A DNA stretch of 64,000 nucleotides from Natrinema pellirubrum DSM 15624 (GTDB lineage Archaea > Halobacteriota > Halobacteria > Halobacteriales > Natrialbaceae), in NCBI RefSeq assembly GCF_000230735.2, contig NC_019962.1:1302001-1366000 (forward strand), given 5' to 3'. The notes beneath the pieces are model-generated. The model had not been told where the DNA came from. It was given only the letters and a program-made list of their open reading frames with translations, and made no database searches. The translations under genes and the position numbers were made by a program. Below, piece after piece: positions 59,153-64,000 of the stretch (the first letter of the stretch is position 1; each line of letters starts with the position of its first letter).

Positions 59153-60445
59153 TTATCGCTCCGGGTGCGTCGGCGCGTCGAACCCGCCCCGAACCAGCGG
59201 TTTCGCGACGTGGCGACGCGCACACGGCGGCACCTCGTACCAGCCGCGCTCGAGGTCCCGCTCGAGGCGTCGAGTCGCCTTCTCGTCCCGGCTCGTCCCG
59301 CAGTCCCGGCAGCGGTACCCCTGATTCCGGCCGGCGCTTTTCATCCGCCGGTCGCAGTCGGGGCAGGTCGGCGTCACCCGCTCGGTGCGGACGAGGTCGC
59401 GGACCGCCAGCTTCTCGAGTTTGAGCGTCCCGTCCGCCACTTCGCCGCAGGCCGTGATGCGATCGCCGACCCGGAGCGCCCGGACGCGATCGCGGAACCG
59501 CTTCGTCGGTTCGAAGGCGGCACAGGTCAGCCGCTCGGTCGCTGCGCTCTCGCCGACCTCGGGCGGCTCGAGGTCGACGAAGACGTGGCCGCCGCGGCGA
59601 GTTTCGGGCTCGCTGGCGACCCGGCCCGGGAGCCGGTAGGCCCGCCCGTCCCGCACTTCGGGGATCGAACCGTCCCGGAGGTGGACGTCGGTCCCCTGAT
59701 TGGTCACGAACAGTTGGCTCGAGGCCGCCGGTTCGGCCGCGATGCGGTCGGCGACCGCCCGGACCGCGTCCGGATCGTCCCCGCGGATCCCGTGCAGGAT
59801 CGGGCCCGGCGTATGCGGGACGCAGACGGTCTCGTCCTCGCCGCGATCGACGGTGTCCCAGACAGCGGGATAGCCCCAGTCGGCCGCCGCGAAGACGCTG
59901 TCGTGATCGACGTCGCGGGGCGTTCCCCAGCGATCCGGCTCGCGGTAGGTGATGTACTCGTAGGTCCACTCCTCGAGGGCCGCCCACGCGCCGACGGCGG
60001 CCAGCGCGCCGATCCGGCCCCGGCCGTCGCCGGCGTGCCACGACCGATAGCCGCAGTCGTCGACGAGCGCTACGGCGTCGTCGATCGCGAGGTGATCGCG
60101 GATCGCAGCCCGCGAGAATCGGCTCACCGTGTCGGCCACGTCGCCGGGGTCGTGATCCGCGACGACCAGGCCGGGATTCGTGCGTTCGTCGGCGGTTTCG
60201 GACAGCGCCTCGAGGCGGTCGCGGGCGACGGCGGCCGCCGTGTCGGGATCGCAGTCGGTGTGGATCGCCAGTGCGGCGTTGCCCCGCGTCTTGTACTCGA
60301 CGGCGGGGTTGAGCCGGACGAGGAGGATGCGGGCAAGCGCCGCTCCGTGGTCCCGTTGCAGTCGATCCGCGATCGTCGCGGCGAGGTAGGTCGTACACAT
60401 CCCGCGCTCGCGCGAGTCGGTATCGTCGATCCCGACGACGGTCAT
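59153..60445 (-). CDS. tiaS: tRNA(Ile2) 2-agmatinylcytidine synthetase TiaS
   Basis: The enzyme attaches agmatine to C34 of tRNA-Ile2 so that it reads AUA. The 430-residue protein has the N-terminal GIDDTDSRERGMCTTYLA (kinase-like domain), LVRLNPAVEYKTRGNAALAI, HTPGPILHGIRGDDPDAVRA, a C-terminal OB-fold region and a zinc ribbon, CPDCDRRMKSAGRNQGYRCR followed by DCG. The start at 60445 gives MTVVGIDDTDSRE; a longer arginine-rich extension is rejected. It is divergent from the regulator at 60627. Confidence 0.95.
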   Translation of the reverse strand: MTVVGIDDTDSRERGMCTTYLAATIADRLQRDHGAALARILLVRLNPAVEYKTRGNAALAIHTDCDPDTAAAVARDRLEALSETADERTNPGLVVADHDPGDVADTVSRFSRAAIRDHLAIDDAVALVDDCGYRSWHAGDGRGRIGALAAVGAWAALEEWTYEYITYREPDRWGTPRDVDHDSVFAAADWGYPAVWDTVDRGEDETVCVPHTPGPILHGIRGDDPDAVRAVADRIAAEPAASSQLFVTNQGTDVHLRDGSIPEVRDGRAYRLPGRVASEPETRRGGHVFVDLEPPEVGESAATERLTCAAFEPTKRFRDRVRALRVGDRITACGEVADGTLKLEKLAVRDLVRTERVTPTCPDCDRRMKSAGRNQGYRCRDCGTSRDEKATRRLERDLERGWYEVPPCARRHVAKPLVRGGFDAPTHPER

Positions 60446-60530
60446 CGGCGGCCCTTGGCCGGGCAGCGGGTAACCCCTTTCGGGACGGCGTTGTCGTCGG
60501 GGATCGGCACCGGCCGTGGGTCGAACCAAC

Positions 60531-60546
60531 TATATAAGTATATTCC
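60531..60546. promoter_or_regulatory. Bidirectional TATA-like sequence between tiaS and the regulator gene
   Basis: TATATAAGTATATTCC is AT-rich and works as a TATA box in either direction, about 85 bases from both starts. A second candidate, CTTATAGG at 60598-60605, lies 22-29 bases before the regulator ATG. Confidence 0.4.
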
Positions 60547-60626
60547 CGGTACGGGTCCGAATCGCGACACGGCACACGGACATATCGGGGAAAACGTCTT
60601 ATAGGAGGAATCGCTTACAACCCCCT

Positions 60627-61592
60627 ATGTCCCGCTCCGCAATGGTCGGCAACGTGACCGCGATGTTAGAGGACGCGGGATTCGTGGTAAGCGACCGGTG
60701 TGCGATCCGGCCGAAGAGCTTCGATATCGCCGCGCGCCGCGGCGAGGATCTGCTGTTGGTCAAGATCCTCGCGAACATCGACGCGTTCAACGAAGCGACC
60801 GGCCACGAGATGCGGCGGCTGGGGACCTACCTCCGTGCGACGCCGCTGGTTATCGGCCTGCGGAGTCGCGACGAGGACCTGAAACCCGACGTCACCTACT
60901 TCCGACACGGCGTCCCGGTCCTCAGCCCCGACACGGCGTACAACCTCTTCATCGAGGAAGTACCGCCGCTGATCTACGCCGCCCCGGGCGGCCTCTACGT
61001 CAACATCGACGGTGACCTGTTGGCCGACGAACGCGAGGACCGCGACTGGAGCCTCGGACAACTCGCCAGCGAACTCGGCGTCTCCCGACGGACCGTCTCG
61101 AAGTACGAGGACGGCATGAACGCCTCCGTCGAGGTCGCGCTGGAACTCCAGGACCTCTTCGACGCGCCGCTGACCAGCCCCGTCGACGTCCTCGAGGGGG
61201 CCGACGACGTCCACGAGAGTGAAGCGACCCCGGACGACCCCGAGGCGGATCCGGACGACGAACAGGTCGTCGCCGTCTTCACCCGGGCCGGCTACAGCGT
61301 CCACCCGACCGCCCGCTCGCCGTTTACCGCGGTCAGCGAGGACGAAGACGACAGCGACGTCGTCCTGACCGGCCACTCCGAGTTCACCAAGGCCGCGGAG
61401 AAACGCGCCCGAATCATGAGTTCGATCGGTCACGTGACCCGCACCCGCTCGGTCTACGTCGTCGACCGGGCGAAACAGGACAACGTCGACGGCACCGCTT
61501 TGGTCGAACGCGACGAACTCGACGACCTCCGGGACGCCGACGAACTCCGCGACGTCATCCGGGAACGTGCCGACTACGAGGAAGCGGCCTGA
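60627..61592 (+). CDS. Archaeal HTH-type transcriptional regulator (Cro/CI-like)
   Basis: The 321-residue protein joins an N-terminal nuclease-fold-like domain (about 1-130, [40 protein letters not shown]) with a Cro-type helix-turn-helix (about 140-180, [20 protein letters not shown]). A C-terminal domain (about 215-315) contains [20 protein letters not shown]. The N-terminal part resembles archaeal restriction-endonuclease-like folds, but catalytic residues are not evident. This is the conserved archaeal regulator family; its targets are unknown. Confidence 0.88.
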   Translation: MSRSAMVGNVTAMLEDAGFVVSDRCAIRPKSFDIAARRGEDLLLVKILANIDAFNEATGHEMRRLGTYLRATPLVIGLRSRDEDLKPDVTYFRHGVPVLSPDTAYNLFIEEVPPLIYAAPGGLYVNIDGDLLADEREDRDWSLGQLASELGVSRRTVSKYEDGMNASVEVALELQDLFDAPLTSPVDVLEGADDVHESEATPDDPEADPDDEQVVAVFTRAGYSVHPTARSPFTAVSEDEDDSDVVLTGHSEFTKAAEKRARIMSSIGHVTRTRSVYVVDRAKQDNVDGTALVERDELDDLRDADELRDVIRERADYEEAA

Positions 61593-61737
61593 GTCGGCCG
61601 CCTCCCCCTCTCGACCGCTGTTTTCCGTCAGTTAGTGTCTGTACGGCAGTTCTGAACGCAGTAGCTACGTCGACGAACAACCGGCTGTCGGAGGGGGAGA
61701 GACGACCGGAACTCGAGAAAATCGGCTCCCGTTGGTT

Positions 61738-61995
61738 TCAGGCCGCGCCGCTGCCGTAGGTCTCTTCGAGGTACTCGACGATGTCGTCGCTTTCGTTCAT
61801 CCCGTCGATCCCGTTGGCCTCGTCGACGATGACCGGGACGCCGGTCTGGCCGCTGACCTTCTCGACTTCCGTTCGCTCGCCGTGGGAGCGGGGCACTTCG
61901 ATGGTGTCGTACTCGAGGTCGAGTTCGTCGAGTTTCGAGCGGACCTTCGCGCAGTACGGACAGCCGGGGAGTTCGTACATCGTGATGTCTGCCAT
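61738..61995 (-). CDS. Glutaredoxin-like protein
   Basis: The 85-residue protein has the redox pair CPYC (residues 12-15) in MYELPGCPYCAKVRSKLDEL, the cis-proline segment TGVPVIVDE, and a typical last helix (SDDIVEYLEETYGSG). It should reduce disulphides in the cytoplasm. It stands alone between the regulator and the permease. Confidence 0.93.
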   Translation of the reverse strand: MADITMYELPGCPYCAKVRSKLDELDLEYDTIEVPRSHGERTEVEKVSGQTGVPVIVDEANGIDGMNESDDIVEYLEETYGSGAA

Positions 61996-62116
61996 GGTCG
62001 ACTAGTGGCCCGGAGGCCGTATCAGCCCACCGGTCGACCGAGCGGTTGCCGGAACCTCGGAGCGGCGAAACGGCGGCTCGCGGGCGAAACACGGATGGCA
62101 AACGGGGACGGGACCG

Positions 62117-63553
62117 TCAGAACGAGAGCATCTCGGCGTCGACGGCGAAGTAGACGGCGAAGTAGGCGACGAAGGCGATCGCGAGTACCCACTGCCCGGT
62201 CGAGACGTCGTCGGCCTCGCCCATCGCGCCTTTGACGAGCGGGTAGCTCATGATCCCGGCAGCGAGCCCGTTCGAGATCGACGCGGTCATGGGCATGACC
62301 GTGATCGTCAGTCCGCCCGAGATCGCCCACGCGGGATGTTGCCAGTCGATGTCGGTGACGCCTTGCAGCATGATGATCCCGACGACGACCAGCGCCAGAT
62401 AGGAGGCGTACTGTGGGATCGCGCTGATCAGCGGCACGAGCAGCAGCGACAGGAAAAACAGGCCCCCAACCACGAGCGCGGTGAAGCCGGTCCGGCCACC
62501 CTCTTCGACACCGGTCGAGGACTCGATGTAGGTCGTCACCGTCGAGGTCCCGATCATCGCACCGACCGTGGTCCCGATCGCGTCGGCCATCAGCGGCCGC
62601 TCGATTTCGGGGAGATCGCCGTTCTCGTCGAGGAAGCCGCCGATCTGGGAGACGCCGATGAGCGTCCCGGCCGTGTCGAAGAAATCGACGAAGAAGAACG
62701 TAAACACGACGATCACGAAGACGAGCGGATCGTCGGAGATCATGCCGAGCCCGTCGATGAAGCCGGCGACCAGCGGCGTGAAGTCGTACTGGACGTTCGC
62801 GATCAGGCTCAGCAGCCCCTCGTTCGTCATTCGTTCGTAACTCCCGGGCGGCGTCAGCGTCCCCGGCGAGACGACGTCGACGGCCGTCAGTAGCCAGCCG
62901 GCGACGGCCGTGGCGATGATCCCGATGACGATCGACCCTCTGATACCGCGAGCGTGTAAGACGAGCATCAGCGCGAGCCCGGCGACCGACAGTGCCGCGA
63001 CGGCGCTGGTCGCGACGTTCCCCAACGAAACGAGCGTGTCCGGGTTGTCGACGACGAGTTGCATCTCCTGCAGGCCGAGAAAGAGCAGGTAGACGCCGAT
63101 CCCGGCCCCGACGGCGAACTTGACCGGTTCGGGGAACAGCTCGATGATATAGCGGCGCGCGCCGACCGCGGTCAGGAGGATGAAGACGATCCCCTCGACG
63201 AAGACGGCCGCGAGCGCGACCTGCCACGGGACGCCGAGCCCGAGGACGACCGTGTACGCGAAGAAGGCGTTCAGTCCCATCCCGGGCGCGAGGCCGAACG
63301 GCCGGTTCGCCCAGAACGCCATCACTAGCATGGCGACCACCGACGAAAGGATCGTCGCGACGGTGATCATCTGCGTGACCTCGCCCGAACTGTAGCCCTC
63401 GAGCGAGATCGCCTCGCCGAGGATGACCGGGTTGACGACGATGATGTACGACATCGCCAGGAACGTCGTCAGCCCCGCGATCGATTCCGTCTCGAGGTCG
63501 GTCTCGTGGTCGCCGAATCGGAAGTACGCTGCGAGCGAGTCGAGTGCCCCCAT
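62117..63553 (-). CDS. NCS2 family purine/uracil-type permease (AzgA-like)
   Basis: The 478-residue protein has about 14 helices. GLTTFLAMSYIIVVNPVILG, FGLAPGMGLNAFFAYTVVLG and GTSTVTTYIESSTGVEEGGR are markers of the AzgA branch that carries guanine, hypoxanthine or adenine with H+. FDTAGTLIGVSQ is another. The start at 63553 (MGALDSLAAYFRFGDHETDL) is supported by CTTAACTAACC on the complement, 25-34 bases upstream. Substrate is not certain. Confidence 0.93.
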   Translation of the reverse strand: MGALDSLAAYFRFGDHETDLETESIAGLTTFLAMSYIIVVNPVILGEAISLEGYSSGEVTQMITVATILSSVVAMLVMAFWANRPFGLAPGMGLNAFFAYTVVLGLGVPWQVALAAVFVEGIVFILLTAVGARRYIIELFPEPVKFAVGAGIGVYLLFLGLQEMQLVVDNPDTLVSLGNVATSAVAALSVAGLALMLVLHARGIRGSIVIGIIATAVAGWLLTAVDVVSPGTLTPPGSYERMTNEGLLSLIANVQYDFTPLVAGFIDGLGMISDDPLVFVIVVFTFFFVDFFDTAGTLIGVSQIGGFLDENGDLPEIERPLMADAIGTTVGAMIGTSTVTTYIESSTGVEEGGRTGFTALVVGGLFFLSLLLVPLISAIPQYASYLALVVVGIIMLQGVTDIDWQHPAWAISGGLTITVMPMTASISNGLAAGIMSYPLVKGAMGEADDVSTGQWVLAIAFVAYFAVYFAVDAEMLSF

Positions 63554-63745
63554 ATTGGATGCTCGAGCATAACAACAGGGGTTAGTTAAGCGTTCTTGTC
63601 CGGATCGACGCGGAATGTGGCCACGTTCGTGCATAGTCACTCGAACCCGCCGGCCCACGGCCGCCGCGAGCGCCGCGGCATCGCGCCGCCTTGGGCAGCG
63701 ATGTCGGACGAACGTATTTCACCCCGGAGCGTGTATCCCGTTCAC

Positions 63746-64000
63746 ATGAGGTTTGTCATCGTGGGGTACGGCCGAGTCGGCTCCCGGACCGCGCGCATCC
63801 TCGCGGAGGAAGGCCACGACGTCGTCGTCGTCGACAACGACATGGACCGGATCGAGCGCGCCAGCGACGACGGGCTCGAGACGGTCCACGGCGACGGTGC
63901 CGACGAGGACGTCCTCGTCGACGCCGATATCGGGACCGCCGATGCGATCGGTGCGTTCACGCCCGATCTCAACGCCAACTTCGCGGCCTGTATGGTCGGG
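63746..64000 (+). CDS. TrkA-N (RCK) NAD-binding protein, partial (runs off window)
   Basis: The visible 85 residues begin MRFVIVGYGRVGSRTARILA with the NAD-binding motif GYGRVG. VVVVDNDMDRIERASDDGLE and VHGDGADEDVLVDADIGTAD follow, the opening of RCK/TrkA regulatory domains of K+ transporters. The rest is outside the window, so fusion to a channel or transport subunit cannot be told. Confidence 0.88.
   Translation, partial: MRFVIVGYGRVGSRTARILAEEGHDVVVVDNDMDRIERASDDGLETVHGDGADEDVLVDADIGTADAIGAFTPDLNANFAACMVG

Noticed and set aside
1-64000. CRISPR arrays, rRNA, tRNA, complete insertion sequences
   Set aside because: No regular spaced repeats, no conserved rRNA or tRNA T-loop stretches, and no transposase-length frame with DDE or HUH motifs were seen.

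Overview
The window is chromosomal DNA of a halophilic archaeon (Halobacteria). This rests on the very acidic predicted proteins, high GC, TATA boxes 22-32 bases before many starts with almost no 5' leader, and many haloarchaeal-only families (DUF7344, DUF7282, DUF7563, DUF7521, DUF1616, the VNG_1110C type). I cannot name the genus; heavy use of CTCGAG-type codon pairs would fit Natrialbales. No tRNA, rRNA, CRISPR array or complete insertion sequence was seen.

Layout. 1-5.4 kb: a five-gene overlapping minus-strand operon (acyltransferase, aminotransferase, oxidoreductase, nucleotide-sugar dehydrogenase, glycosyltransferase) that looks like a diacetamido-uronic-acid route for surface glycans. 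5.8-15.3 kb: small regulators (two DUF7344, PadR, two other winged helices), a DUF1616 membrane protein, a repeat-rich acidic secreted DUF7282 protein and a sugar epimerase. 15.4-25.1 kb: metabolism, with a cyclic amidohydrolase, PyrD, and a set (MmgE/PrpD, two MaoC hydratases, a CoA-transferase, an acyl-CoA dehydrogenase, an acyl-CoA ligase) that reads as catabolism of an unidentified organic acid. 25.2-26.5 kb: CbtB, CbtA and a ferredoxin (cobalt uptake). 26.7-35.3 kb: a complete Mrp/Mnh-type Na+/H+ antiporter operon of nine genes with three ND4/ND5-like subunits.

36.4-49.6 kb is the most disturbed part: a tyrosine recombinase lacking catalytic residues, a peptide/nickel-type ABC importer flanked by homologous direct segments, an ABC-2-like membrane protein, a 5'-truncated halocin-like gene, a missed 54-residue zinc-binding protein, a hydrolase frameshifted at a G9 run, and a lower-GC sensor kinase/membrane protein pair. 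It looks like an old, repeatedly rearranged island, possibly a decayed antimicrobial-peptide locus.

49.6-64 kb returns to ordinary gene content: DUF7521 with its winged-helix partner, a UspA protein, a lipoprotein, a double glyoxalase, an NhaC antiporter, a DRG GTPase, a CARDB surface protein, TiaS (tRNA-Ile2 agmatidine synthase), a Cro-type regulator, a glutaredoxin, a purine/uracil-type permease and the start of a TrkA-type protein. The gap before the UspA gene (50.25-50.56 kb) holds unusually strong nested inverted repeats and is the best candidate for an undescribed RNA or regulatory element.
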